Position numbers and translations under genes: made by a program | Source of the DNA: Zeugodacus cucurbitae | Taxonomy: Eukaryota > Arthropoda > Insecta > Diptera > Tephritidae | Assembly: GCF_028554725.1 (NCBI RefSeq) | Contig: NC_071670.1 | Span: 74,779,484 to 74,843,483, forward strand | DNA: 64,000 nt | Direction: 5' to 3' | Part shown: in pieces, positions 35,701 to 50,245 of the stretch | Numbering within the stretch: position 1 is the stretch's first letter | Layout of the letters: the number at the start of each line of letters is the position of its first letter | The notes under the pieces: model-generated | Databases searched by the model: none | What the model was told of the DNA's origin: nothing | The model's input: only the letters and a program-made list of their open reading frames with translations

Positions 35701-38700
35701 AACCTACTAGGTGGCCCAAAGCGTTTGAGCCACCACCCGGACGCACCCGCTCCTCAGGAGCGTGTCAAAGTGAAAAATTTGGTTTTTATGGTACTCATAT
35801 GATTGTCACGCTCCTGGTGAAGCTAGGTTCGCCACAAATGGCTCTAATGGTAGCCAATGGAACCTACTAGGTGGCCCAAAGCGTTTGAGCCACCACCCGG
35901 ACGCACCCGCTCCTCAGGAGCGTGTCCAAGCGTGTCAAAGTGAAAAGATCGGTTTTATGGTACTCATATGATTGTCACGCTCCTGGTGAAGCTAGGTTCG
36001 CCAAAAATGGCTCTAATGGTAGCCAATGGAACCTACTAGGTGGCCCAAAGCGTTTGAGCCACCACCGGACGCACCCGCTCCTCAGGAGCGTGTCAAAGTG
36101 AAAAATTTGGTTTTTATGGTACTCATATGATTGTCACGCTCCTGGTGAAGCTAGGTTCGCCACAAATGGCTCTAATGGTAGCCAATGGAACCTACTAGGA
36201 TGGCCCAAAGCGTTTGAGCCACCACCCGGACGCACCCGCTCCTCAGGAGCGTGTCCAAGCGTGTCAAAGTGAAAAGATCGGTTTTATGGTACTCATATGA
36301 TTGTCACGCTCCTGGTGAAGCTAGGTTCGCCAAAAATGGCTCTAATGGTAGCCAATGGAACCTACTAGGTGGCCCAAAGCGTTTGAGCCACCACCCGGAC
36401 GCACCCGCTCCTCAGGAGCGTGTCAAAGTGAAAAATTTGGTTTTTATGGTACTCATATGATTGTCACGCTCCTGGTGAAGCTAGGTTCGCCACAAATGGC
36501 TCTAATGGTAGCCAATGGAACCTACTAGGTGGCCCAAAGCGTTTGAGCCACCACCCGGACGCACCCGCTCCTCAGGAGCGTGTCCAAGCGTGTCAAAGTG
36601 AAAAGATCGGTTTTATGGTACTCATATGATTGTCACGCTCCTGGTGAAGCTAGGTTCGCCAAAAATGGCTCTAATGGTAGCCAATGGAACCTACTAGGTG
36701 GCCCAAAGCGTTTGAGCCACCACCCGGACGCACCCGCTCCTCAGGAGCGTGTCAAAGTGAAAAATTTGGTTTTTATGGTACTCATATGATTGTCACGCTC
36801 CTGGTGAAGCTAGGTTCGCCACAAATGGCTCTAATGGTAGCCAATGGAACCTACTAGGTGGCCCAAAGCGTTTGAGCCACCACCCGGACGCACCCGCTCC
36901 TCAGGAGCGTGTCCAAGCGTGTCAAAGTGAAAAGATCGGTTTTATGGTACTCATATGATTGTCACGCTCCTGGTGAAGCTAGGTTCGCCAAAAATGGCTC
37001 TAATGGTAGCCAATGGAACCTACTAGGTGGCCCAAAGCGTTTGAGCCACCACCCGGACGCACCCGCTCCTCAGGAGCGTGTCAAAGTGAAAAATTTGGTT
37101 TTTATGGTACTCATATGATTGTCACGCTCCTGGTGAAGCTAGGTTCGCCACAAATGGCTCTAATGGTAGCCAATGGAACCTACTAGGTGGCCCAAAGCGT
37201 TTGAGCCACCACCCGGACGCACCCGCTCCTCAGGAGCGTGTCCAAGCGTGTCAAAGTGAAAAGATCGGTTTTATGGTACTCATATGATTGTCACGCTCCT
37301 GGTGAAGCTAGGTTCGCCAAAAATGGCTCTAATGGTAGCCAATGGAACCTACTAGGTGGCCCAAAGCGTTTGAGCCACCACCCGGACGCACCCGCTCCTC
37401 AGGAGCGTGTCAAAGTGAAAAATTTGGTTTTTATGGTACTCATATGATTGTCACGCTCCTGGTGAAGCTAGGTTCGCCACAAATGGCTCTAATGGTAGCC
37501 AATGGAACCTACTAGGTGGCCCAAAGCGTTTGAGCCACCACCCGGACGCACCCGCTCCTCAGGAGCGTGTCCAAGCGTGTCAAAGTGAAAAGATCGGTTT
37601 TATGGTACTCATATGATTGTCACGCTCCTGGTGAAGCTAGGTTCGCCAAAAATGGCTCTAATGGTAGCCAATGGAACCTACTAGGTGGCCCAAAGCGTTT
37701 GAGCCACCACCCGGACGCACCCGCTCCTCAGGAGCGTGTCAAAGTGAAAAATTTGGTTTTTATGGTACTCATATGATTGTCACGCTCCTGGTGAAGCTAG
37801 GTTCGCCACAAATGGCTCTAATGGTAGCCAATGGAACCTACTAGGTGGCCCAAAGCGTTTGAGCCACCACCCGGACGCACCCGCTCCTCAGGAGCGTGTC
37901 CAAGCGTGTCAAAGTGAAAAGATCGGTTTTATGGTACTCATATGATTGTCACGCTCCTGGTGAAGCTAGGTTCGCCAAAAATGGCTCTAATGGTAGCCAA
38001 TGGAACCTACTAGGTGGCCCAAAGCGTTTGAGCCACCACCCGGACGCACCCGCTCCTCAGGAGCGTGTCAAAGTGAAAAATTTGGTTTTTATGGTACTCA
38101 TATGATTGTCACGCTCCTGGTGAAGCTAGGTTCGCCACAAATGGCTCTAATGGTAGCCAATGGAACCTACTAGGTGGCCCAAAGCGTTTGAGCCACCACC
38201 CGGACGCACCCGCTCCTCAGGAGCGTGTCCAAGCGTGTCAAAGTGAAAAGATCGGTTTTATGGTACTCATATGATTGTCACGCTCCTGGTGAAGCTAGGT
38301 TCGCCAAAAATGGCTCTAATGGTAGCCAATGGAACCTACTAGGTGGCCCAAAGCGTTTGAGCCACCACCCGGACGCACCCGCTCCTCAGGAGCGTGTCAA
38401 AGTGAAAAATTTGGTTTTTATGGTACTCATATGATTGTCACGCTCCTGGTGAAGCTAGGTTCGCCACAAATGGCTCTAATGGTAGCCAATGGAACCTACT
38501 AGGTGGCCCAAAGCGTTTGAGCCACCACCCGGACGCACCCGCTCCTCAGGAGCGTGTCCAAGCGTGTCAAAGTGAAAAGATCGGTTTTATGGTACTCATA
38601 TGATTGTCACGCTCCTGGTGAAGCTAGGTTCGCCAAAAATGGCTCTAATGGTAGCCAATGGAACCTACTAGGTGGCCCAAAGCGTTTGAGCCACCACCCG

Positions 38701-41700
38701 GACGCACCCGCTCCTCAGGAGCGTGTCAAAGTGAAAAATTTGGTTTTTATGGTACTCATATGATTGTCACGCTCCTGGTGAAGCTAGGTTCGCCACAAAT
38801 GGCTCTAATGGTAGCCAATGGAACCTACTAGGTGGCCCAAAGCGTTTGAGCCACCACCCGGACGCACCCGCTCCTCAGGAGCGTGTCCAAGCGTGTCAAA
38901 GTGAAAAGATCGGTTTTATGGTACTCATATGATTGTCACGCTCCTGGTGAAGCTAGGTTCGCCAAAAATGGCTCTAATGGTAGCCAATGGAACCTACTAG
39001 GTGGCCCAAAGCGTTTGAGCCACCACCCGGACGCACCCGCTCCTCAGGAGCGTGTCAAAGTGAAAAATTTGGTTTTTATGGTACTCATATGATTGTCACG
39101 CTCCTGGTGAAGCTAGGTTCGCCACAAATGGCTCTAATGGTAGCCAATGGAACCTACTAGGTGGCCCAAAGCGTTTGAGCCACCACCCGGACGCACCCGC
39201 TCCTCAGGAGCGTGTCCAAGCGTGTCAAAGTGAAAAGATCGGTTTTATGGTACTCATATGATTGTCACGCTCCTGGTGAAGCTAGGTTCGCCAAAAATGG
39301 CTCTAATGGTAGCCAATGGAACCTACTAGGTGGCCCAAAGCGTTTGAGCCACCACCCGGACGCACCCGCTCCTCAGGAGCGTGTCAAAGTGAAAAATTTG
39401 GTTTTTATGGTACTCATATGATTGTCACGCTCCTGGTGAAGCTAGGTTCGCCACAAATGGCTCTAATGGTAGCCAATGGAACCTACTAGGTGGCCCAAAG
39501 CGTTTGAGCCACCACCCGGACGCACCCGCTCCTCAGGAGCGTGTCCAAGCGTGTCAAAGTGAAAAGATCGGTTTTATGGTACTCATATGATTGTCACGCT
39601 CCTGGTGAAGCTAGGTTCGCCAAAAATGGCTCTAATGGTAGCCAATGGAACCTACTAGGTGGCCCAAAGCGTTTGAGCCACCACCCGGACGCACCCGCTC
39701 CTCAGGAGCGTGTCAAAGTGAAAAATTTGGTTTTTATGGTACTCATATGATTGTCACGCTCCTGGTGAAGCTAGGTTCGCCACAAATGGCTCTAATGGTA
39801 GCCAATGGAACCTACTAGGTGGCCCAAAGCGTTTGAGCCACCACCCGGACGCACCCGCTCCTCAGGAGCGTGTCCAAGCGTGTCAAAGTGAAAAGATCGG
39901 TTTTATGGTACTCATATGATTGTCACGCTCCTGGTGAAGCTAGGTTCGCCAAAAATGGCTCTAATGGTAGCCAATGGAACCTACTAGGTGGCCCAAAGCG
40001 TTTGAGCCACCACCCGGACGCACCCGCTCCTCAGGAGCGTGTCAAAGTGAAAAATTTGGTTTTTATGGTACTCATATGATTGTCACGCTCCTGGTGAAGC
40101 TAGGTTCGCCACAAATGGCTCTAATGGTAGCCAATGGAACCTACTAGGTGGCCCAAAGCGTTTGAGCCACCACCCGGACGCACCCGCTCCTCAGGAGCGT
40201 GTCCAAGCGTGTCAAAGTGAAAAGATCGGTTTTATGGTACTCATATGATTGTCACGCTCCTGGTGAAGCTAGGTTCGCCAAAAATGGCTCTAATGGTAGC
40301 CAATGGAACCTACTAGGTGGCCCAAAGCGTTTGAGCCACCACCCGGACGCACCCGCTCCTCAGGAGCGTGTCAAAGTGAAAAATTTGGTTTTTATGGTAC
40401 TCATATGATTGTCACGCTCCTGGTGAAGCTAGGTTCGCCACAAATGGCTCTAATGGTAGCCAATGGAACCTACTAGGTGGCCCAAAGCGTTTGAGCCACC
40501 ACCCGGACGCACCCGCTCCTCAGGAGCGTGTCCAAGCGTGTCAAAGTGAAAAGATCGGTTTTATGGTACTCATATGATTGTCACGCTCCTGGTGAAGCTA
40601 GGTTCGCCAAAAATGGCTCTAATGGTAGCCAATGGAACCTACTAGGTGGCCCAAAGCGTTTGAGCCACCACCCGGACGCACCCGCTCCTCAGGAGCGTGT
40701 CAAAGTGAAAAATTTGGTTTTTATGGTACTCATATGATTGTCACGCTCCTGGTGAAGCTAGGTTCGCCACAAATGGCTCTAATGGTAGCCAATGGAACCT
40801 ACTAGGTGGCCCAAAGCGTTTGAGCCACCACCCGGACGCACCCGCTCCTCAGGAGCGTGTCCAAGCGTGTCAAAGTGAAAAGATCGGTTTTATGGTACTC
40901 ATATGATTGTCACGCTCCTGGTGAAGCTAGGTTCGCCAAAAATGGCTCTAATGGTAGCCAATGGAACCTACTAGGTGGCCCAAAGCGTTTGAGCCACCAC
41001 CCGGACGCACCCGCTCCTCAGGAGCGTGTCAAAGTGAAAAATTTGGTTTTTATGGTACTCATATGATTGTCACGCTCCTGGTGAAGCTAGGTTCGCCACA
41101 AATGGCTCTAATGGTAGCCAATGGAACCTACTAGGTGGCCCAAAGCGTTTGAGCCACCACCCGGACGCACCCGCTCCTCAGGAGCGTGTCCAAGCGTGTC
41201 AAAGTGAAAAGATCGGTTTTATGGTACTCATATGATTGTCACGCTCCTGGTGAAGCTAGGTTCGCCAAAAATGGCTCTAATGGTAGCCAATGGAACCTAC
41301 TAGGTGGCCCAAAGCGTTTGAGCCACCACCCGGACGCACCCGCTCCTCAGGAGCGTGTCAAAGTGAAAAATTTGGTTTTTATGGTACTCATATGATTGTC
41401 ACGCTCCTGGTGAAGCTAGGTTCGCCACAAATGGCTCTAATGGTAGCCAATGGAACCTACTAGGTGGCCCAAAGCGTTTGAGCCACCACCCGGACGCACC
41501 CGCTCCTCAGGAGCGTGTCCAAGCGTGTCAAAGTGAAAAGATCGGTTTTATGGTACTCATATGATTGTCACGCTCCTGGTGAAGCTAGGTTCGCCAAAAA
41601 TGGCTCTAATGGTAGCCAATGGAACCTACTAGGTGGCCCAAAGCGTTTGAGCCACCACCCGGACGCACCCGCTCCTCAGGAGCGTGTCAAAGTGAAAAAT

Positions 41701-44700
41701 TTGGTTTTTATGGTACTCATATGATTGTCACGCTCCTGGTGAAGCTAGGTTCGCCACAAATGGCTCTAATGGTAGCCAATGGAACCTACTAGGTGGCCCA
41801 AAGCGTTTGAGCCACCACCCGGACGCACCCGCTCCTCAGGAGCGTGTCCAAGCGTGTCAAAGTGAAAAGATCGGTTTTATGGTACTCATATGATTGTCAC
41901 GCTCCTGGTGAAGCTAGGTTCGCCAAAAATGGCTCTAATGGTAGCCAATGGAACCTACTAGGTGGCCCAAAGCGTTTGAGCCACCACCCGGACGCACCCG
42001 CTCCTCAGGAGCGTGTCAAAGTGAAAAATTTGGTTTTTATGGTACTCATATGATTGTCACGCTCCTGGTGAAGCTAGGTTCGCCACAAATGGCTCTAATG
42101 GTAGCCAATGGAACCTACTAGGTGGCCCAAAGCGTTTGAGCCACCACCCGGACGCACCCGCTCCTCAGGAGCGTGTCCAAGCGTGTCAAAGTGAAAAGAT
42201 CGGTTTTATGGTACTCATATGATTGTCACGCTCCTGGTGAAGCTAGGTTCGCCAAAAATGGCTCTAATGGTAGCCAATGGAACCTACTAGGTGGCCCAAA
42301 GCGTTTGAGCCACCACCCGGACGCACCCGCTCCTCAGGAGCGTGTCAAAGTGAAAAATTTGGTTTTTATGGTACTCATATGATTGTCACGCTCCTGGTGA
42401 AGCTAGGTTCGCCACAAATGGCTCTAATGGTAGCCAATGGAACCTACTAGGTGGCCCAAAGCGTTTGAGCCACCACCCGGACGCACCCGCTCCTCAGGAG
42501 CGTGTCCAAGCGTGTCAAAGTGAAAAGATCGGTTTTATGGTACTCATATGATTGTCACGCTCCTGGTGAAGCTAGGTTCGCCAAAAATGGCTCTAATGGT
42601 AGCCAATGGAACCTACTAGGTGGCCCAAAGCGTTTGAGCCACCACCCGGACGCACCCGCTCCTCAGGAGCGTGTCAAAGTGAAAAATTTGGTTTTTATGG
42701 TACTCATATGATTGTCACGCTCCTGGTGAAGCTAGGTTCGCCACAAATGGCTCTAATGGTAGCCAATGGAACCTACTAGGTGGCCCAAAGCGTTTGAGCC
42801 ACCACCCGGACGCACCCGCTCCTCAGGAGCGTGTCCAAGCGTGTCAAAGTGAAAAGATCGGTTTTATGGTACTCATATGATTGTCACGCTCCTGGTGAAG
42901 CTAGGTTCGCCAAAAATGGCTCTAATGGTAGCCAATGGAACCTACTAGGTGGCCCAAAGCGTTTGAGCCACCACCCGGACGCACCCGCTCCTCAGGAGCG
43001 TGTCAAAGTGAAAAATTTGGTTTTTATGGTACTCATATGATTGTCACGCTCCTGGTGAAGCTAGGTTCGCCACAAATGGCTCTAATGGTAGCCAATGGAA
43101 CCTACTAGGTGGCCCAAAGCGTTTGAGCCACCACCCGGACGCACCCGCTCCTCAGGAGCGTGTCCAAGCGTGTCAAAGTGAAAAGATCGGTTTTATGGTA
43201 CTCATATGATTGTCACGCTCCTGGTGAAGCTAGGTTCGCCAAAAATGGCTCTAATGGTAGCCAATGGAACCTACTAGGTGGCCCAAAGCGTTTGAGCCAC
43301 CACCCGGACGCACCCGCTCCTCAGGAGCGTGTCAAAGTGAAAAATTTGGTTTTTATGGTACTCATATGATTGTCACGCTCCTGGTGAAGCTAGGTTCGCC
43401 ACAAATGGCTCTAATGGTAGCCAATGGAACCTACTAGGTGGCCCAAAGCGTTTGAGCCACCACCCGGACGCACCCGCTCCTCAGGAGCGTGTCCAAGCGT
43501 GTCAAAGTGAAAAGATCGGTTTTATGGTACTCATATGATTGTCACGCTCCTGGTGAAGCTAGGTTCGCCAAAAATGGCTCTAATGGTAGCCAATGGAACC
43601 TACTAGGTGGCCCAAAGCGTTTGAGCCACCACCCGGACGCACCCGCTCCTCAGGAGCGTGTCAAAGTGAAAAATTTGGTTTTTATGGTACTCATATGATT
43701 GTCACGCTCCTGGTGAAGCTAGGTTCGCCACAAATGGCTCTAATGGTAGCCAATGGAACCTACTAGGTGGCCCAAAGCGTTTGAGCCACCACCCGGACGC
43801 ACCCGCTCCTCAGGAGCGTGTCCAAGCGTGTCAAAGTGAAAAGATCGGTTTTATGGTACTCATATGATTGTCACGCTCCTGGTGAAGCTAGGTTCGCCAA
43901 AAATGGCTCTAATGGTAGCCAATGGAACCTACTAGGTGGCCCAAAGCGTTTGAGCCACCACCCGGACGCACCCGCTCCTCAGGAGCGTGTCAAAGTGAAA
44001 AATTTGGTTTTTATGGTACTCATATGATTGTCACGCTCCTGGTGAAGCTAGGTTCGCCACAAATGGCTCTAATGGTAGCCAATGGAACCTACTAGGTGGC
44101 CCAAAGCGTTTGAGCCACCACCCGGACGCACCCGCTCCTCAGGAGCGTGTCCAAGCGTGTCAAAGTGAAAAGATCGGTTTTATGGTACTCATATGATTGT
44201 CACGCTCCTGGTGAAGCTAGGTTCGCCAAAAATGGCTCTAATGGTAGCCAATGGAACCTACTAGGTGGCCCAAAGCGTTTGAGCCACCACCCGGACGCAC
44301 CCGCTCCTCAGGAGCGTGTCAAAGTGAAAAATTTGGTTTTTATGGTACTCATATGATTGTCACGCTCCTGGTGAAGCTAGGTTCGCCACAAATGGCTCTA
44401 ATGGTAGCCAATGGAACCTACTAGGTGGCCCAAAGCGTTTGAGCCACCACCCGGACGCACCCGCTCCTCAGGAGCGTGTCCAAGCGTGTCAAAGTGAAAA
44501 GATCGGTTTTATGGTACTCATATGATTGTCACGCTCCTGGTGAAGCTAGGTTCGCCAAAAATGGCTCTAATGGTAGCCAATGGAACCTACTAGGTGGCCC
44601 AAAGCGTTTGAGCCACCACCCGGACGCACCCGCTCCTCAGGAGCGTGTCAAAGTGAAAAATTTGGTTTTTATGGTACTCATATGATTGTCACGCTCCTGG

Positions 44701-47700
44701 TGAAGCTAGGTTCGCCACAAATGGCTCTAATGGTAGCCAATGGAACCTACTAGGTGGCCCAAAGCGTTTGAGCCACCACCCGGACGCACCCGCTCCTCAG
44801 GAGCGTGTCCAAGCGTGTCAAAGTGAAAAGATCGGTTTTATGGTACTCATATGATTGTCACGCTCCTGGTGAAGCTAGGTTCGCCAAAAATGGCTCTAAT
44901 GGTAGCCAATGGAACCTACTAGGTGGCCCAAAGCGTTTGAGCCACCACCCGGACGCACCCGCTCCTCAGGAGCGTGTCAAAGTGAAAAATTTGGTTTTTA
45001 TGGTACTCATATGATTGTCACGCTCCTGGTGAAGCTAGGTTCGCCACAAATGGCTCTAATGGTAGCCAATGGAACCTACTAGGTGGCCCAAAGCGTTTGA
45101 GCCACCACCCGGACGCACCCGCTCCTCAGGAGCGTGTCCAAGCGTGTCAAAGTGAAAAGATCGGTTTTATGGTACTCATATGATTGTCACGCTCCTGGTG
45201 AAGCTAGGTTCGCCAAAAATGGCTCTAATGGTAGCCAATGGAACCTACTAGGTGGCCCAAAGCGTTTGAGCCACCACCCGGACGCACCCGCTCCTCAGGA
45301 GCGTGTCAAAGTGAAAAATTTGGTTTTTATGGTACTCATATGATTGTCACGCTCCTGGTGAAGCTAGGTTCGCCACAAATGGCTCTAATGGTAGCCAATG
45401 GAACCTACTAGGTGGCCCAAAGCGTTTGAGCCACCACCCGGACGCACCCGCTCCTCAGGAGCGTGTCCAAGCGTGTCAAAGTGAAAAGATCGGTTTTATG
45501 GTACTCATATGATTGTCACGCTCCTGGTGAAGCTAGGTTCGCCAAAAATGGCTCTAATGGTAGCCAATGGAACCTACTAGGTGGCCCAAAGCGTTTGAGC
45601 CACCACCCGGACGCACCCGCTCCTCAGGAGCGTGTCAAAGTGAAAAATTTGGTTTTTATGGTACTCATATGATTGTCACGCTCCTGGTGAAGCTAGGTTC
45701 GCCACAAATGGCTCTAATGGTAGCCAATGGAACCTACTAGGTGGCCCAAAGCGTTTGAGCCACCACCCGGACGCACCCGCTCCTCAGGAGCGTGTCCAAG
45801 CGTGTCAAAGTGAAAAGATCGGTTTTATGGTACTCATATGATTGTCACGCTCCTGGTGAAGCTAGGTTCGCCAAAAATGGCTCTAATGGTAGCCAATGGA
45901 ACCTACTAGGTGGCCCAAAGCGTTTGAGCCACCACCCGGACGCACCCGCTCCTCAGGAGCGTGTCAAAGTGAAAAATTTGGTTTTTATGGTACTCATATG
46001 ATTGTCACGCTCCTGGTGAAGCTAGGTTCGCCACAAATGGCTCTAATGGTAGCCAATGGAACCTACTAGGTGGCCCAAAGCGTTTGAGCCACCACCCGGA
46101 CGCACCCGCTCCTCAGGAGCGTGTCCAAGCGTGTCAAAGTGAAAAGATCGGTTTTATGGTACTCATATGATTGTCACGCTCCTGGTGAAGCTAGGTTCGC
46201 CAAAAATGGCTCTAATGGTAGCCAATGGAACCTACTAGGTGGCCCAAAGCGTTTGAGCCACCACCCGGACGCACCCGCTCCTCAGGAGCGTGTCAAAGTG
46301 AAAAATTTGGTTTTTATGGTACTCATATGATTGTCACGCTCCTGGTGAAGCTAGGTTCGCCACAAATGGCTCTAATGGTAGCCAATGGAACCTACTAGGT
46401 GGCCCAAAGCGTTTGAGCCACCACCCGGACGCACCCGCTCCTCAGGAGCGTGTCCAAGCGTGTCAAAGTGAAAAGATCGGTTTTATGGTACTCATATGAT
46501 TGTCACGCTCCTGGTGAAGCTAGGTTCGCCAAAAATGGCTCTAATGGTAGCCAATGGAACCTACTAGGTGGCCCAAAGCGTTTGAGCCACCACCCGGACG
46601 CACCCGCTCCTCAGGAGCGTGTCAAAGTGAAAAATTTGGTTTTTATGGTACTCATATGATTGTCACGCTCCTGGTGAAGCTAGGTTCGCCACAAATGGCT
46701 CTAATGGTAGCCAATGGAACCTACTAGGTGGCCCAAAGCGTTTGAGCCACCACCCGGACGCACCCGCTCCTCAGGAGCGTGTCCAAGCGTGTCAAAGTGA
46801 AAAGATCGGTTTTATGGTACTCATATGATTGTCACGCTCCTGGTGAAGCTAGGTTCGCCAAAAATGGCTCTAATGGTAGCCAATGGAACCTACTAGGTGG
46901 CCCAAAGCGTTTGAGCCACCACCCGGACGCACCCGCTCCTCAGGAGCGTGTCAAAGTGAAAAATTTGGTTTTTATGGTACTCATATGATTGTCACGCTCC
47001 TGGTGAAGCTAGGTTCGCCACAAATGGCTCTAATGGTAGCCAATGGAACCTACTAGGTGGCCCAAAGCGTTTGAGCCACCACCCGGACGCACCCGCTCCT
47101 CAGGAGCGTGTCCAAGCGTGTCAAAGTGAAAAGATCGGTTTTATGGTACTCATATGATTGTCACGCTCCTGGTGAAGCTAGGTTCGCCAAAAATGGCTCT
47201 AATGGTAGCCAATGGAACCTACTAGGTGGCCCAAAGCGTTTGAGCCACCACCCGGACGCACCCGCTCCTCAGGAGCGTGTCAAAGTGAAAAATTTGGTTT
47301 TTATGGTACTCATATGATTGTCACGCTCCTGGTGAAGCTAGGTTCGCCACAAATGGCTCTAATGGTAGCCAATGGAACCTACTAGGTGGCCCAAAGCGTT
47401 TGAGCCACCACCCGGACGCACCCGCTCCTCAGGAGCGTGTCCAAGCGTGTCAAAGTGAAAAGATCGGTTTTATGGTACTCATATGATTGTCACGCTCCTG
47501 GTGAAGCTAGGTTCGCCAAAAATGGCTCTAATGGTAGCCAATGGAACCTACTAGGTGGCCCAAAGCGTTTGAGCCACCACCCGGACGCACCCGCTCCTCA
47601 GGAGCGTGTCAAAGTGAAAAATTTGGTTTTTATGGTACTCATATGATTGTCACGCTCCTGGTGAAGCTAGGTTCGCCACAAATGGCTCTAATGGTAGCCA

Positions 47701-50051
47701 ATGGAACCTACTAGGTGGCCCAAAGCGTTTGAGCCACCACCCGGACGCACCCGCTCCTCAGGAGCGTGTCCAAGCGTGTCAAAGTGAAAAGATCGGTTTT
47801 ATGGTACTCATATGATTGTCACGCTCCTGGTGAAGCTAGGTTCGCCAAAAATGGCTCTAATGGTAGCCAATGGAACCTACTAGGTGGCCCAAAGCGTTTG
47901 AGCCACCACCCGGACGCACCCGCTCCTCAGGAGCGTGTCAAAGTGAAAAATTTGGTTTTTATGGTACTCATATGATTGTCACGCTCCTGGTGAAGCTAGG
48001 TTCGCCACAAATGGCTCTAATGGTAGCCAATGGAACCTACTAGGTGGCCCAAAGCGTTTGAGCCACCACCCGGACGCACCCGCTCCTCAGGAGCGTGTCC
48101 AAGCGTGTCAAAGTGAAAAGATCGGTTTTATGGTACTCATATGATTGTCACGCTCCTGGTGAAGCTAGGTTCGCCAAAAATGGCTCTAATGGTAGCCAAT
48201 GGAACCTACTAGGTGGCCCAAAGCGTTTGAGCCACCACCCGGACGCACCCGCTCCTCAGGAGCGTGTCAAAGTGAAAAATTTGGTTTTTATGGTACTCAT
48301 ATGATTGTCACGCTCCTGGTGAAGCTAGGTTCGCCACAAATGGCTCTAATGGTAGCCAATGGAACCTACTAGGTGGCCCAAAGCGTTTGAGCCACCACCC
48401 GGACGCACCCGCTCCTCAGGAGCGTGTCCAAGCGTGTCAAAGTGAAAAGATCGGTTTTATGGTACTCATATGATTGTCACGCTCCTGGTGAAGCTAGGTT
48501 CGCCAAAAATGGCTCTAATGGTAGCCAATGGAACCTACTAGGTGGCCCAAAGCGTTTGAGCCACCACCCGGACGCACCCGCTCCTCAGGAGCGTGTCAAA
48601 GTGAAAAATTTGGTTTTTATGGTACTCATATGATTGTCACGCTCCTGGTGAAGCTAGGTTCGCCACAAATGGCTCTAATGGTAGCCAATGGAACCTACTA
48701 GGTGGCCCAAAGCGTTTGAGCCACCACCCGGACGCACCCGCTCCTCAGGAGCGTGTCCAAGCGTGTCAAAGTGAAAAGATCGGTTTTATGGTACTCATAT
48801 GATTGTCACGCTCCTGGTGAAGCTAGGTTCGCCAAAAATGGCTCTAATGGTAGCCAATGGAACCTACTAGGTGGCCCAAAGCGTTTGAGCCACCACCCGG
48901 ACGCACCCGCTCCTCAGGAGCGTGTCAAAGTGAAAAATTTGGTTTTTATGGTACTCATATGATTGTCACGCTCCTGGTGAAGCTAGGTTCGCCACAAATG
49001 GCTCTAATGGTAGCCAATGGAACCTACTAGGTGGCCCAAAGCGTTTGAGCCACCACCCGGACGCACCCGCTCCTCAGGAGCGTGTCCAAGCGTGTCAAAG
49101 TGAAAAGATCGGTTTTATGGTACTCATATGATTGTCACGCTCCTGGTGAAGCTAGGTTCGCCAAAAATGGCTCTAATGGTAGCCAATGGAACCTACTAGG
49201 TGGCCCAAAGCGTTTGAGCCACCACCCGGACGCACCCGCTCCTCAGGAGCGTGTCAAAGTGAAAAATTTGGTTTTTATGGTACTCATATGATTGTCACGC
49301 TCCTGGTGAAGCTAGGTTCGCCACAAATGGCTCTAATGGTAGCCAATGGAACCTACTAGGTGGCCCAAAGCGTTTGAGCCACCACCCGGACGCACCCGCT
49401 CCTCAGGAGCGTGTCCAAGCGTGTCAAAGTGAAAAGATCGGTTTTATGGTACTCATATGATTGTCACGCTCCTGGTGAAGCTAGGTTCGCCAAAAATGGC
49501 TCTAATGGTAGCCAATGGAACCTACTAGGTGGCCCAAAGCGTTTGAGCCACCACCCGGACGCACCCGCTCCTCAGGAGCGTGTCAAAGTGAAAAATTTGG
49601 TTTTTATGGTACTCATATGATTGTCACGCTCCTGGTGAAGCTAGGTTCGCCACAAATGGCTCTAATGGTAGCCAATGGAACCTACTAGGTGGCCCAAAGC
49701 GTTTGAGCCACCACCCGGACGCACCCGCTCCTCAGGAGCGTGTCCAAGCGTGTCAAAGTGAAAAGATCGGTTTTATGGTACTCATATGATTGTCACGCTC
49801 CTGGTGAAGCTAGGTTCGCCAAAAATGGCTCTAATGGTAGCCAATGGAACCTACTAGGTGGCCCAAAGCGTTTGAGCCACCACCCGGACGCACCCGCTCC
49901 TCAGGAGCGTGTCAAAGTGAAAAATTTGGTTTTTATGGTACTCATATGATTGTCACGCTCCTGGTGAAGCTAGGTTCGCCACAAATGGCTCTAATGGTAG
50001 CCAATGGAACCTACTAGGTGGCCCAAAGCGTTTGAGCCACCTACCCGGACG
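32770..50051 (+). repeat. HOR-II: homogeneous 329-bp A-B dimer array, direct orientation (53 A, 52 B)
   Basis: Same dimer as HOR-I with two diagnostic changes found in every unit I checked: A ends gtggccc (not gtgcccc), and B has gccaaaaatgg (not gccacaaatgg). A runs 32770-32929, the first diagnostic B is 32930-33098, the last B 49709-49877, the last A 49878-50037, followed by 14 bp of the next monomer. 53x160+52x169 gives exactly the observed 17,268 bp. The only irregular unit noticed is the A at 36060-36219. No gene is present. Confidence 0.95.
36060..36219 (+). repeat. Variant A monomer with compensating 1-bp deletion and insertion
   Basis: It reads caccaccgg (one C lost at about 36066) and ctaggatggccc (one A gained at 36200). 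Total length stays 160 bp, so the phase is unchanged. This is the only unit marker in the left HOR-II arm, which makes it useful for testing the inversion. Confidence 0.88.
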
Positions 50052-50054
50052 GTC

Positions 50055-50079
50055 CCAATGGCTCCTAAGGAGCCATTGG
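50055..50079. repeat. Perfect 12+1+12 palindrome at the inversion junction
   Basis: Arms ccaatggctcct and aggagccattgg flank a single A at 50067. The left half resembles plus-strand satellite (aatggctct) and the right half its reverse complement (agagccatt), so this is a fold-back point inside the monomer. Confidence 0.9.
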
Positions 50080-50097
50080 TGGCAACCTAGCCAACCC

Positions 50098-50155
50098 GGA
50101 GCGTGACAATCGATATGAGTACCAAAAAACATATTTGTCACTATTGTCACGCTCC
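50098..50155. repeat. Inverted repeat with perfect 13-bp arms, 32-bp loop
   Basis: Arm ggagcgtgacaat (50098-50110) pairs with attgtcacgctcc (50143-50155). The inner pair atatg (50113-50117) / catat (50130-50134) extends the possible hairpin. Outside the arms, similarity continues imperfectly (aacctag / ctaggtt). The arms are the normal satellite sequence in opposite orientations. Confidence 0.88.
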
Positions 50156-50188
50156 TGGTGAAGCTAGGTTCGCCACAAATGGCTCTAA

Positions 50189-50245
50189 TGGCTCAACGCC
50201 ATTGGCCAACCTACTAGGTGCCAAAGGCACATTGAGCCAATTGGC
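50189..50245. repeat. Cluster of small palindromes at third strand switch
   Basis: tggctcaa (50189-50196) is inverted as ttgagcca (50232-50239). gtgcc-aaa-ggcac lies at 50218-50230, and the perfect 10-bp palindrome gccaattggc at 50236-50245. Together they mark the change from plus-like to minus-like satellite at about 50228. Confidence 0.8.
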
